Positions 50,301 to 62,465 of a stretch of 64,000 nt of DNA are shown piece after piece. Position 1 is the first letter of the stretch; every line of letters starts with the position of its first letter. A program made the position numbers and the translations under genes. The stretch spans positions 68,536,754 to 68,600,753 of the forward strand of contig OU744725.1 in assembly GCA_916613615.1 (NCBI GenBank), in the 5' to 3' direction. This DNA is from Steromphala cineraria (Eukaryota > Mollusca > Gastropoda > Trochida > Trochidae). A model generated the notes under the pieces. The model was not told the origin of the DNA. It made no database searches and worked only from the letters and a program-made list of their open reading frames with translations.

Positions 50301-50666
50301 GCCTGTGAAAGAAACATTCTCTCAGGTAGCGTTTTGATCGGAATAAATGGGCGATTTGAAATTGCAGGTCCATGCAGCGAGTCTCTCTTTTTGCATTGGT
50401 CATTGTCCGGAGAAAAAATGACCAAGGCATTTATACCCGGGGAGTCAGGAAATTACCACTTTCACTGGACAATGACCGTCGGCTACTTCAAGAATATTTC
50501 CTTAATAACGCATGCTGATTTGGACACGTACTGAATGCGAGAAATATGCATGATTCTGTATGGGTTGAGTGGGGAGAAGATAACGTTGAAAGTGAAATTG
50601 ACCAGCACATGAATGAAAAAGATTACCCTTTGTGGAGTTTATCTTGAGCCTCGAGTCCTTCTGATA

Positions 50667-50858
50667 TAGACTAACATTTAGTCACAGAAGTATTTTTTTA
50701 ATATTGACAATATTTTTAAACAATTCATGTATTATAACTAAAGGGAGCCCGGAAGATGCTTTAACTTTAGAGCTGAGCGATCTAGACTTGCTATACTTTT
50801 CTAGACTTGGTTGGTCATCAATTAAATATTTTTGCTTTAGGGTCTGGATGACAGACTA
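50667..50858. mobile_element. Mutator-like MITE, copy 2 (192 bp)
   Basis: Ends and interior match copy 1 (TAGACTAACATTTAGTC at the left, GGGTCTGGATGACAGACTA at the right). The flanking 9-mers CTTCTGATA and CCCCTGATG agree at six positions, and all three differences are transitions, as expected for an eroded 9-bp target duplication. Confidence 0.7.
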
Positions 50859-51072
50859 CCCCTGATGCAGTGAGCATGTCATAAGCCATTGCAGTATCGC
50901 TATGTTTAAGAACCAGCAAGCCTACAATCCATTCTGAAAACACCTATTTGATGTGAAGATTTTTCTTCATTCAGAATTTGGAATTTTGATACAGGACCTT
51001 CTGTAATAGCGACTGCAGAAATATGATAGAGTGGTCCCTTGCTGGAAATGGTTTCAGGGATTAAGGGATCAT

Positions 51073-51102
51073 TAAGGATTCAGCCATAAGGCTGAATCCT
51101 TA
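51073..51102. repeat. Hairpin with 13-bp arms at the foldback element's left end
   Basis: TAAGGATTCAGCC and GGCTGAATCCTTA are separated by ATAA. The same GGCTGAATCCT occurs at 54334-54344. Confidence 0.85.
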
Positions 51103-52003
51103 TTGTTATTGGCGTGTTTATTTTTATTTTTCCACGATTTTTGTGAACAGGATTCAGACCAAACGACTGATGCAATCGAAGCCAAATTTCACAGGCTGGT
51201 AGACCTTGTTGTGGAAAGGCGACAATAAGCTTTTGGGATAATTCGGCCCATACATTAAAGGTCCAGTTCGATTCCAAAATCGAAAATTTAACATTGACTT
51301 TTTTTTCAAAATGCACTTAGAGACCTAATTCTTTTTTTAAAATGTGCGCAATCAAAAATGCTGCAAAAAACGAAATCATGGCAAATTCGTAGGTCACGTG
51401 GTTTGGCCGCCATCTTGAATTTTCTGCATTTTTTTCAAAAGTCCGACCCCAGGCACATTTCAGGAATCACCACTCGGCAACTGCTGATACTAGAAAGTTG
51501 AAACTTACACATGATGTAGCTGAGACATTGGCCTATAACAAGTTTGTTTCAAAATTTAAAAAATCGAAATAGTTTTTTTTATAAAAATCTTCAAAGTTTG
51601 CACATTTTGCAATATTCAAGGGCAGATAACTCAAAAACCCGACCATAGAATTTGATGATTTTTGCATGAGACCTAGACATTGGCAAGGTCTTTAGGATAA
51701 AGATATAAAATCGCTCGCGAACAGTCATTTCCGGTCAGGAGCAGAGGTCAAAGTTTGCATTTTGGAAATGTGGTGTTTCGGTGGGTATGTTTAAAACATC
51801 GTAGCAAATCAACGACGTAAGATAACACATTGTTCTATGTATCATATGAAAGCCAAAAGTCTATAGATTTTTTTAAAAATGAAAAGAAAATTCTGATTTT
51901 TTATTTACATTGAGTTACGGACCTTTGAATATTGTCAACCCTGAATGCATTTGATAACTGTATATTTGCAAAATGCGTAACTCATCAATCATCAACAGAC
52001 ATA

Positions 52004-52481
52004 TCTCACGAACCATTTGAGATACTTTTATAATTTTTATGTCAACTTGTAGAGAAAAGAATTGTCTTTATTTCCATGTATCATTTGTCTATGCGCGCAC
52101 AGAAATGAAGAAGCGGTGCGCGCTCTACTTGCGCTCCGGCGTTCGCTAATTGAACTTGTATTTAACTCGCGCACCTTGCGGCACTCATACCTCACGAACC
52201 ATTAGAGATAATTTTATAATTTTTATATCAACTTGTAGAGAAAAGAATTGTCTTCATTTCCATGTATCATATGTCTATGCGCGGACAGGAATAAAGAAGC
52301 GGCAAGCGAAATATAAGACATCGTTCACACGCGCTAGTTGCGCTCCGGCTATCGCTAATATAACTTGCATTTACCTCGCGCACCTTGCGGCATTCATATC
52401 TCACGAACCATTAGAGATAATTTTATAATTTTTATATCAACTCGTAGAGAAAAGAAATGTCTTCATTTCCTTGTATCATAC
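52004..52481 (+). repeat. Forward array of ~187-bp units (2.4 units)
   Basis: Unit starts at 52004, 52189 and 52399; the last is cut at about 52481. Units are separated by CpG-rich linkers (CTCGCGCACCTTGCGGCA). One frame stays open over the core of each unit, but the linkers contain stops. Confidence 0.85.
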
Positions 52482-52688
52482 GGTGAGTGCCGTCGGTTAA
52501 TTTGAGGGATAAAATAGAAAAACTTTACACTGATAGATCACATTGTCAATTAAACTCTTTGTTGGGGACTGACAATAAATTGTCTAAGTGCGTCTCATAC
52601 ACTTTGATAGCCTTTGTGGTCAAGATTTAGTTTCAAGACCAAAGGCACGGGTGGGTGCGTAGGTAGGTACAAGCAAGTGTACCTTCCC

Positions 52689-53000
52689 TTAATTGAAAAG
52701 GGCATAATGACGGCCACTATCAGCTCTCGGGCTCTCGGGCTCTTGGTCATTAGATAAAGGGAGGCCGTCCTGATTCCTGCCTGAATGCTCGGCAGATTCC
52801 ACTCGCAAGGGTGTGACGTCCTCGATTAACTCTCTTTTCCAAAATGCCTGTCGTCCTCCTGAACTTTGAAATATGCATTTCCTCCCGGCCGCATGTTCTA
52901 CACTTTGTGCTTGTAGACATTTCATGCAAACACGCTGTCCAGTCATGTACATTCGATTTTGGTCACTAAACAGGACACGGGACGCAGGAAGTGTACTCAA
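52689..53000 (-). other. 103-codon open frame in the foldback spacer
   Basis: Not recognised. It has C-x2-C, then H and C (CMKCLQAQSVEHAAGRKC), which could bind a metal ion, but no family match comes to mind and the frame is within chance length. It lies between the opposed arrays, so it would be the element's only candidate gene. Confidence 0.2.
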
Positions 53001-53532
53001 AATAGCCCTAGCCGTATTTCCCGCCTAAAACAACACCAAAAAGCTTGAAATGGTCAAAGATGTGTTATTTCCGACAGATGTCGCATATCGCTCATCGTTT
53101 CTTTACCTTTTCATGCTCATAAACATAAAATATATACAAAACAAGACAATTCTCTCCCCTACAAACAGGTGCAAAAATTATGAAGATATCTTTATTGGTT
53201 CGGGTTATATCAGTGCTGAAAGACAAGTACCCCCAGTCATCTCGAGATAAAACTTGATATTTTCAACAGATGGCGCATCGTCTACCGTTTCTTTACTCTT
53301 TCGTTCAAATGTAAAAATGACACATTGAATTGAACCTGGTTCTTCGCGCTTTTCAATGATATAAACCCTTTGAAATTGCGCCACCCCGTTCAAAAGAAAT
53401 ATGGTGCGAGAGAAGGGTGGGATTTCACAACTTTGATAGTAAGAAGCTTACACATGGAGAGCGGTTTTCACTACGCTATCGTAGTATCAACCCTTAAAAG
53501 GTGTTTCCATATATGGCAGATTTTGTGTATCA

Positions 53533-54240
53533 TGTGAACGATGTCTTTTATTCCGTCCACCGCTTCTTTATTTCTGTTCTCGCATAGACATATGATACAT
53601 GGAAAAAAAGACAATTCTTTTGTCTAAAAGATGATGTAAAAATCATAAAATTATCTCTAATGGTTCGTGAGATATGAGGGCCGACAGGTGCGCGAGTAAC
53701 TACAATTTCAATTAGCGATAGCAGGAGTGGTCTTTTATTCCGTCCACCGCTTCTTTATTTCTGTTCGCGCATAGACATATGATACATGGAAAAAAAGACA
53801 ATTCTTTTGTCTAAAAGATGATGTAAAAATTATAAAATTATCTCTAATGGTTCGTGAAATATGAGGGCCGATAGGTGCGCGAGTAACTACAAGTTCAATT
53901 AGCGGCACCCGGATTTGTCGTATCTTCCGTACGGCGCTTCTTTATTTCTTGTCGTGCGTAGACAAATGATACATGGAAATGAAGACAATTCTTTCCTCTA
54001 CATGAGGATGTAAAAATTATAAAAATATCTCCACTGGTTCGTGAGATATCAGTGCCGATAGGTAACGGAGTAACTACAAGTTCAATTAGCGGCACCCGGA
54101 GTTTTCGTTTCTTCAGTACGGCGCTTCTTTATTTCTTGTCGTGCATAGACAAATGATACATAGAAATGAAGACAATTCTTTCCTCTACATGAGGATGTAT
54201 AAATTATAAAAATACCTCCACTGGTTCGTGAGATATCACA
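53533..54240 (-). repeat. Reverse array of ~187-bp units (4 units)
   Basis: Four units oriented opposite to the 52004 array. The first two are closest to each other (TTTTGTCTAAAAGATGATGT in both), and the last two form a second pair (TTCCTCTACATGAGGATGTA). This pairing implies successive duplications. Confidence 0.88.
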
Positions 54241-54344
54241 GGGTTAAGAATACTGCTAAAATCGCTAGAAATCGTATTTTCGACCTAAAACAATGCATCA
54301 AAAGGCTTGAAATGGAGCTCATATAGTTGGCTGAATCCTGTCAT

Positions 54345-57300
54345 CGTTGCTTTGCAACTATATTTTCAGTTTATTTCTATTACTTCGATTATCGAGATAT
54401 TTTCATTAAAATTTCTAGTCGTTTAGACACTAGACATATGAAAAATCCCAAAATATATCAAAATTTAATTCTGGGTGGTTTTGGTATCTTTCCTTTTATT
54501 TTGATGAGCGCAAATTTGGTTTTCAAATTTGCGCCGAAGGCAGTTTCCGAAAATAATCATTAAGTCTTCCAGTCTCAAATTATCGAATTTAAAATTCTCG
54601 ATTCAAATGCCTCTTTCAAGAAATCCAACCCACTTTGCGAAATTATTTCCCCTTGATAGTTTGCAACTAAATTCAAAATCCCCACTGTGTAATAATTCCG
54701 GATTATCAGTTTAAATGATCTCTGATAATAGCTGCAGGGTATTAATAACAATATTTCCCACCCAATCCGCTTGTATGTTGGATATCAAAGAGTTTCAGAG
54801 ACACAGGGGTCATCGGTGTTTGACCTCGATTAGAATTAGTAATAAATCACCCTTGAATCCTTGTATCCTTAACAGTACGCTTGACTCGAGTCTCGACAAT
54901 AATTGTCCATGTTACAATGGGGAAATGAACATCCTTGATTTTCCGACAAGACCACAGTTGGTGGAGGATCTCCAAGTCGAGGCAGGGGGTGCTTTAATTC
55001 CCATTCTTCTACCAAGGTGCTGACAGACTTTCCAACAATGGCTATCTCAACTTTGACTGATTTAATCGTAACCATTCGATAAATAGCAACACTTGGCTAT
55101 TTAAAGACACAATGCCACACAGATTCACGGCTTGGGTATAATGGACTGTAACTTTTCCCTCTCTTCAAGCTTTCAAACAGTGTGTTCTATGGTCTTCATT
55201 ATTCTGATAATTTCGTGAGGGATTCACGGCTTGGTTACAAAAAATATGACCTTTCATTATACCTCGCTGTTTTGTAAAGTGTCAAGAATTATTTATTCAC
55301 GACGGTACGTGTCAGGGTTGACGCTTCTGTCCCTTTCTTTTTAAACAAAATGATTGGATTAGAATCTTAAGTCATTTTTTGAAGATTTGCTAAATCCTTT
55401 GTTGATCACTTGCAATATTTTAATGAAAGCTTGGCACACATTGTCATTATCATAGAATTTAAACGCCTTTCAAATTCTTTACAAAAACACACAAATGGCT
55501 TGTCTTTTTATACTGAGTGAGCTTTTAGTTTTTATACAACAAAGGTTATCACAATGTATTTTCTTGCAAAATGCATCTTTTTGAAAAACATTATTGAATT
55601 AGTTATTATACTTACCTTTAACGATTTCTGCTTATCTTTGACAAAAAGAACATAAAGCACTTGTGACTATGTGACGACGCTACGTAGATTTGTGAATTTA
55701 CTAGGGTAGTTTTCTCTCCACGACTTCAATTGATATATTGCTTTTAAACACCATCATCACAAGATAACAATGTTGATAGGACGAGGAGAATGTATCATAT
55801 AGCCACAACAATAGCAGATACAAAACCACAAAATATTTGCCCAACCCAAACCAGGCTAACATATTGAATACTTCCCTCATAAAGAACTTGCCGCCTCGTT
55901 AGAGAAGTAAATTTGACTGTGGTATGAACAAAACTGTCAGATTTACGATGTATATGACTCTAATACCACTTATAACAAATGCGGCTCTTGTCCCTAGCTG
56001 ACTTGAAGATGTATGGCCGTGTACTCAGTCTCATGTGTCAAAGAAAAACGCCACTTACGAACGTATGTCCGGTGCGTTGACCAGTCCGCGGCGCCGCAAG
56101 CCTCTGTCCAGTCGTCACATACAGAGACACCGAGACTATCATAGCCGAAAATCTATTTATCTTTTCATATTATGTGATTTATTCGTGTACATGTTACTTT
56201 TATAAGACCCGTGGTCAGATGAAAGTCCTTGTTATGTGTGTTTTATTAGGATGGCCACCCTGGCCAAGCTTTTAAGCTGTTTTACTATTTGTTTTACGAC
56301 AGGTTGTTGTGTGGCATTAAATCATTATCATTTATTGAATTGTTAGATCTCGGCAGATTAAAGGAAATCCTTTGACATGAGAATAACATCATTAAATCCG
56401 ATACTGGGGAGTGGTCAATCCTGTTTATCTATGTAAAGATTTAGTTTAGTATTAGTATATCGAAACAAGTGTAAAGATTCAGATGACATCATTCTATTTT
56501 ATTCATAGGAAATCAATTTCTGTTTAAAACATGACTCGAATTTTTGCATAAAACAAGGCTTAAGTAAGATTTCCTGTTTAACATTAACTAAATTCCGGTT
56601 TGAAGTTTAGAAAATATCATGATTCCGAATTCCTATAATTACAATAATTATACCAATTGCACTTTACGTTTATTTCTGTATTATATACATTTTGTATAAA
56701 ACATTTAAAACGCATTCGAAACTAAGCTGGTTACAAAAGATATCATAGTGTAGTCACATTGATATAAGCATTTGGCTTGTTTGCCGATCCATTTTTGTAT
56801 GTTTACAAAAATAAATATAATATATGAACAAAATGCCATTGAAGTAAAACAAATTTGAAGAACGATTGATAAAATCAAAATCAGATTGATATTTCTCCCT
56901 TTTCAAGCTGTGTAGTCTTTTTATAGACTTTCTTAGACCGTGTAGACTATATCTAATTTACCTATACTATCATGTTACTTTTAGCTGTAGCGCCATGAGC
57001 ATGTTCTTATGCGTCGATTGGTCGTCACTGGAACTATGCCCTTTTCGATGTTTTATACAAGAGTGCGGCTTACAGATCTATGAACTGCAGTAAAGACAGC
57101 AAAATACCCACATCAACGGGTATTCTATCATATATGTGTGCACTAATGAAAAATATGACACTCCAGACACATGCACATGTCGTGATACTAATTTGACACT
57201 AATGGGCGACGAACTCCGTCTATAATTAGTGCAAACCGCATGCTCTGAAAATAGTCAAAACAAAGTGACAAATACGAGCTGGCCATAAGTCACTGTTTAC

Positions 57301-57547
57301 AGGACACCTGTCCAGAACGCTCTCTAACAATGGTTCCAAGCCCTAATGATACCCCCAGTGATTCCTTCACCAAGATGCGTTGAATACAGCGACTAATTGA
57401 GCTGATGAGCCTCGCTATCTATAGAAGGGAGCGCCTAGGATTTATGGGGAATTTAAATCAATTTGAATTACTGTCAGATTTGAATTGACGTGAACCGTGA
57501 TCTTGAAGCACAGCTTTACATGTTTCTGTGTTTTAGGGTAAAGTGTT
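54345..57547. other. Gene-free interval
   Basis: No gene recognised. A GC-rich word cluster lies near 56070-56110 (CCGCGGCGCCGC). Frames of 78-102 codons at 54327-55023 overlap the edge of the foldback element and match nothing I know. Confidence 0.4.
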
Positions 57548-57720
57548 ATGATATAATGATATGATATGATTTATTGCACAGACACCTTAATTAAGCAGAG
57601 TACAAAAGTGTAAGATAAGATAATCTGAAAGGAGATGTTTAGAAAAACAAAACATAAAGATAAATGGAGAATACACATTATGAACATTATTGACAATAAA
57701 CAGCTATGACTGTTTACTAG
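57548..57720 (-). mobile_element. Possible LINE/SINE 3' tail
   Basis: On the minus strand GTGTCTGTGCAATAAATCAT is followed by an ATATC-type microsatellite (plus 57549-57572). An AATAAA signal next to a short tandem repeat is typical of non-LTR 3' ends. No coding sequence remains and the 5' limit is arbitrary. Confidence 0.3.
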
Positions 57721-58004
57721 ACTTCTATTATGTCTATTATAAACTCAACAATACAAGTTATAGATCACATCACAATTCAATAGTTATACATCACTGATAA
57801 TTAAATGAACGATAGATTATATCAATATTGAAACGGGGTGATCATTTACTTATTTAGGTCAGTATGCATACGCTTGTGTAGTTGGAAAATCTTCAAAGTT
57901 GGCAAAGAGGGATAGAAGTTGTCGTAATGTGTAATATATATTATATAATACATTTTATTCAACCACTGTTTAAAATGCCGATTTTGTGATCTTGAAAGGC
58001 AGCC

Positions 58005-58250
58005 GCCTGATTGGAGGCAATCAAAGTATGGCTTGCGACGCTGATCAATCCGTCGTTTTGTCAGTTGAATCATGACTTTGGGCCTCGGTGACAAGAACCA
58101 CCCTTTCTATGCGAGAAGTGTTTTATTGGCTGGAAATTAAATATGAATATGGTTTGGAACAATCAGAATCCATGCATCTGGTTTTACCCGAACACAGTTT
58201 TAATCAGCACTTTATGATTTGATCTACCTCTGTGGGGCCCGAGATTAGCT
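58005..58250 (+). mobile_element. hAT-like MITE, copy D (decayed, 5' end lost)
   Basis: Begins within the family at GCCTGATTGGAGGCAATCAA and continues with ACCACCCTTTCTATGCGAGA. It ends at a damaged right terminus, CCTCTGTGGGGCCCGAGA. The left TIR is missing and internal substitutions are numerous, so this is an old truncated copy. Confidence 0.7.
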
Positions 58251-61200
58251 GTGTTGGAGGTAATGATTAAGATAAACAATCACATTTCATAATTCCAAAC
58301 CCAACTTTGAAAATGGTTTACCCTGCAACACGAAACTGTTTGGGAGAACACAATAAAAATGATATGGCAATATAAAGACAGAACACGATGGCTGTTTTAA
58401 ACTCTTTAAATGTTACATTAATGTACGTAAAAGTAACTACTGTCAAGCTGTTGAAATTCAAATTATCAGTTTCAGCTATTTAATTAAAGATAAATATATG
58501 TTTCAGTTGTGTAAGATGCCATATTAAGTGCTCAATTTTTCATCCAATTGCCGAACAATAGCTCTCACTAGTATACATTACCTATATCTGTAGGTGTTTT
58601 CTCACCTGCAGGTGTTTAAGGGTTCGCCGCACTTGACTTTTGCTCTAACTCTAATATATTTCAGTCTTCAGAATAAGCTTTCCAGTAACGTAAACCATAT
58701 GAACAAAGTCCAGTGTTATTGAATTAGATTCGACGCAGACCTTTTTGTTATAAGACACGTTTTATCTTTCAGAACCATTAATCTTTCTATGTGATGAATG
58801 CAGGCTTCAATTTTGAAGACATCGAGATGGCGAATTTCAACCATGACACGTAAACTTAGACGCAATTACAATAAATGCTGAAATGTCGACTCCTGGTGAA
58901 TTTCAAATGTCTCACAACCTTACTAGGTTGACAAATTAAGTAAAATATGAGAAAAGGTTAACCCTGAATACCTATCTTAGCAAGCTGGTTACAGCGAGTC
59001 AAGTGTCCGGTAATTGTATGAGATTATTGTAAATGATGAAGGAGGAAGAACCCTACCCTGTGACAGCATTATTCCCGGCTTGGTACGAAGTGTCTTTCTG
59101 CGTTTTTGACACGGCAATTACCCGATAAGCATCTTTCTTGACCCCGACGCTGGGAGGGATAAAGGGGATTTATAAGACATATTCAGGTCGTGTAATAATG
59201 TTCATTTCAGTTGCAAATCATAAGTATTTATGGAACTCGAAGTGCCTTAGTAATGATTTTTTGTGAATACTGATGGTATTCGTGGAGTGAAAATAGAAAT
59301 TAACGTAAATATTTTCATGTCTGAGGGTGACACTTTTGTGTAAATATTGTCATTATTCAACAATTGAACCCAATAGTGTATTTATTTTTTTTGAAATGCT
59401 ATGTTTCAGATACTATTATGTTTATGCGAGAATTGAAATCCTTTACTTATTCATTAGACGGTGACTATTTTTAACTGTTGATCGTCACCGGACTGTTAGA
59501 ACCTTTCATAGTTTGACCTTATCATGATGTTGATCGTATACGAGGTTAATCAAAATGACCAACCAATGATTTTACGCCACTCACTGATTTTCAACAAACA
59601 TAGTTATCGTAGAACATCTAAATGACCCACCTAAACATATAATTTAGAAAGCTTTCGCTTTACTGAACGCTAAAATGGAAAATTAACGTATATCGCAAGT
59701 TCAAGGGGAAAATCAATTGGCTTGACAGCAGATAGTAATATTATAATTATGTCTACTTTACTAAGAGTACAAGCTGTCTATGTCAAGAATGTGCATTTGA
59801 TCTGGATTTGTTGTATTTTTTTATTAATAAACAGCACAAATATTTATTAAATGTATGATAATACAGATGTTGTCTATATTTTCACTTGATGTTAAGAATT
59901 ATTAGTGTAACATGTTTTCATACGATGGCCTTATTTAGTTTTAAGTCATTGGACTATTAATTGAGTTTCACATCCCTCGGTTCATTATGAGATTGAATTC
60001 ATTGACATAAAGTCTTAAAGTGCATGCATGATTGTAATTAAAGCAATTTATAGGGAATGTATGAGTCATTGATCATAAAATGATAACCTCAAATAATGAA
60101 AACAGGTAATATATAAGAAAATGTATAAGATTTTCCATTCATGATAAATATGCTCCCTAAATTATATACCATTTTAGTGGCTCAGTCACTTATACTCCTT
60201 AGGGAATTATATTGATAAAGAAAATGCTGCAACATAGAATCTGTTCAAACGAACATCTAAATTCCGTGTTCACGGAAACCGTCAAAAATTATAACCGAGA
60301 AGTTGAAAATTCCAAAAGGTACATCTACACATGCTAACCACATACAAAGTTTGATTGATTTGGGTAAAATGCTTTTGGGGTTTGCGCCGGAAACGAAATC
60401 ATTACGAACGGACAGACGGCGACGGCGACGGCGACGGCTGAATCCCGAAGTATTACATAACAGTGGGAGAAAAATATGTCGATCTTATTTTTAGATTCCA
60501 TCTTACCCAAAATCTTTCTGATTATATAGCGTCATTACGACACTGTATAAGGTATAGAAAGAAATCAAGATATCTAATGAAATGGATAAAAATTATACCA
60601 ATAACAAGAAATAATATATAAAATTAAATAAAGTGGCTTCTCAAACGAATGCATACCTCCGGTCAACCTACGTGCGTCCATCTCCTTGCTCAAGTCATTT
60701 ACAGGTGTTTACAAAAGAATGTTTAACTTTCTAGGAACATCCTGCTACATCAGCGTATATGTCTCCGCTAATGCTACAACCTATCCCCTGATATCCTCCT
60801 ATAGTTTTCTGTCGTATCTCGGGTGATGAATAAAGCGATACTACAATGTAAATTGACATCTCGGCTTTTAATCCGAGTGTCATTTTGGGTTATTTTACTT
60901 GCAGTTAATTTGGTAAACGTTTTTGATTTTCCATTTTCGAATTTTACTCTTGTTTGGTAATAATCATTCTGTGGATATTCATTAACCGAAAGTTCTATCC
61001 AGAAAAGATTGAACCGTCTAGAATTCACTTATTTAGTTTCAGGATTTTTATTTTTAAAACGGTTGAAACACGGTGTTACAATTGCCCCCAATGGGGGTAG
61101 TTCTATTTCATGACATTTTACGAGTAAACCGCTTAAAGTTTCAAATACATTTCTGCATTGTGATTTGGCAGTAAAGGTCAGGGTCACATATAGATATATC

Positions 61201-62145
61201 AAGTTAGTATTTTGTAACTCAAAACACGTTAGTGAACAATATACTTCAAGTGTAAAAAGTCGACTTTTTGTCATTTTTATCTACCACTGGGGAAACTGTT
61301 GATCAACACCCTAACGCTAAACAAGAGGAAGGCAAGGGGTTTAATGTTATATTAGTTGGACTTTGCTTGAACGCAAACTTTTGGAGTAATCGCCCCTGTT
61401 ACAATTGCCCCGTGTTACAATTGACCCCACTCTCCCCTACATGATAACTCGATAGGCATCAACTGTCACCAATATTAAATTTTCTTGAAAAGTGGTTACT
61501 GCATATAAGGATGTAAAGTATGTCATGCATTTGTGTGTAAATTACTGCACCTAACGTCGGACGATCATGCGAAAACGCCTGCATTACCACAAGCTAGTAT
61601 ATTTTGATAATTGGGGAATAGATAGTTATGCTTCGGCTGTTTGTTCTTATTGTTTGTCTGATGGATTTGGATATATGTGGTTGTATATTTTAAGGTGTTG
61701 GCAATAAATAAATTTTTGTAATCGTCGTTCATGCAATTTTTAAACGAAGTAAATTTAAGCACTGCTTCACTGTTTTTAAAATAGCAGGAGGTATTAGATT
61801 AAAATTCAAAACGTTCAAGCATACCATACGTCATGTTGCGTGTGTACAGCAAACCAGGATTGAGTGAATGACTCAACAGTGAAACTGTTACCCTCAAACG
61901 TTACGATACACAATTACCCCGTTACCCGCGTCAAACGTGATTTCAGTTGTCTAATCCCGATGTGTCAGAACAAATAATTTAATACTATCCAAGGTAGCCT
62001 AATACTTTATAAATCCATTCTGTCATAAATGTAATCTCTGCTTGTACTGATACAAGGCGGTAGAGACAGAATCGCCTTCATTGAGAGAACTTTCTTGAAA
62101 AACAGATAACCTTTGGACACGTTGATAAATAAGGGATATGGGTCA
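58251..62145. other. Gene-free interval
   Basis: No gene recognised. A CGACGG hexamer repeat lies at 60415-60440. The word TGTTACAATTG followed by CCCC or ACCCC occurs at 61074, 61398 and 61413, suggesting remnants of one repeat. Confidence 0.4.
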
Positions 62146-62149
62146 CGTA

Positions 62150-62172
62150 GACAGACAGACAGACAGACAGAT
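62150..62172. repeat. (AGAC)n microsatellite with LINE/SINE-like neighbour
   Basis: Five or more AGAC units are followed by AGATATTTTATTTAAGTCTC. On the minus strand this is AATAAAATAT before a CTGT repeat, again like a retroposon tail. CACGTA occurs on both sides (about 62143 and 62189) as a weak candidate target duplication. Confidence 0.6.
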
Positions 62173-62389
62173 ATTTTATTTAAGTCTCACGTAAGGTTTC
62201 TATTAACTGCCACACTGCTTTTTTAAAATAACATCGCTTACCCTGTGTCAATTGATTCGTCGTGAAAAATGTATACGTTTGGTAGAAGGCTGCACCTTTT
62301 TTGGTCCAGAAATATTTAAAAGCTAAAAAACACAGATCTAACAGGTGTTAGCAAATTTGATATACTTTTATTAAGCTTTATTATGCTGT

Positions 62390-62465
62390 TGGTGATGATG
62401 ATGATTATGAAAATTGTGAGGAGGATTGTGATGATGATGTTGGTGATAATGATGATGATGATGTA
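62390..62465. repeat. (GAT)n microsatellite
   Basis: Interrupted GAT trinucleotide repeat (GGTGATGATGATGATTATG, later GATAATGATGATGATGATG). Confidence 0.85.

Larger units (their letters stand above)
51075..54344. mobile_element. Foldback-type element with inverted arrays of ~187-bp units
   Basis: AGGATTCAGCC at 51075-51085 and its complement at 54334-54344 bound about 3.27 kb. Inside, two full and one partial unit run forward (starts 52004, 52189, 52399). Four units run in reverse, with TCGTGA landmarks at 53665, 53851, 54039 and 54226 and spacing of 186-188. A diverged reverse unit lies at about 53085-53225. Shared unit words are CTCACGAACCATTAGAGATA, AGAATTGTCTTCATTTCCAT and GTATCATATGTCTATGCGCG. 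A block at 52989-53047 recurs at 54254-54312. No transposase is visible. Assignment to a foldback class is inference, since no target duplication was found. Confidence 0.7.

Noticed and set aside
52004..54240. A conserved open frame in every ~187-bp unit (core around RDNFIIF, KNCLHFHVS, VYAR and KKR), also open in the diverged unit near 53150.
   Set aside because: I aligned 36 codons of a normal reverse unit with the diverged unit by eye. Differences fell about equally on codon positions 1, 2 and 3 (about 11, 10 and 11). That is neutral DNA divergence, not protein selection. Stops also lie in the linkers.
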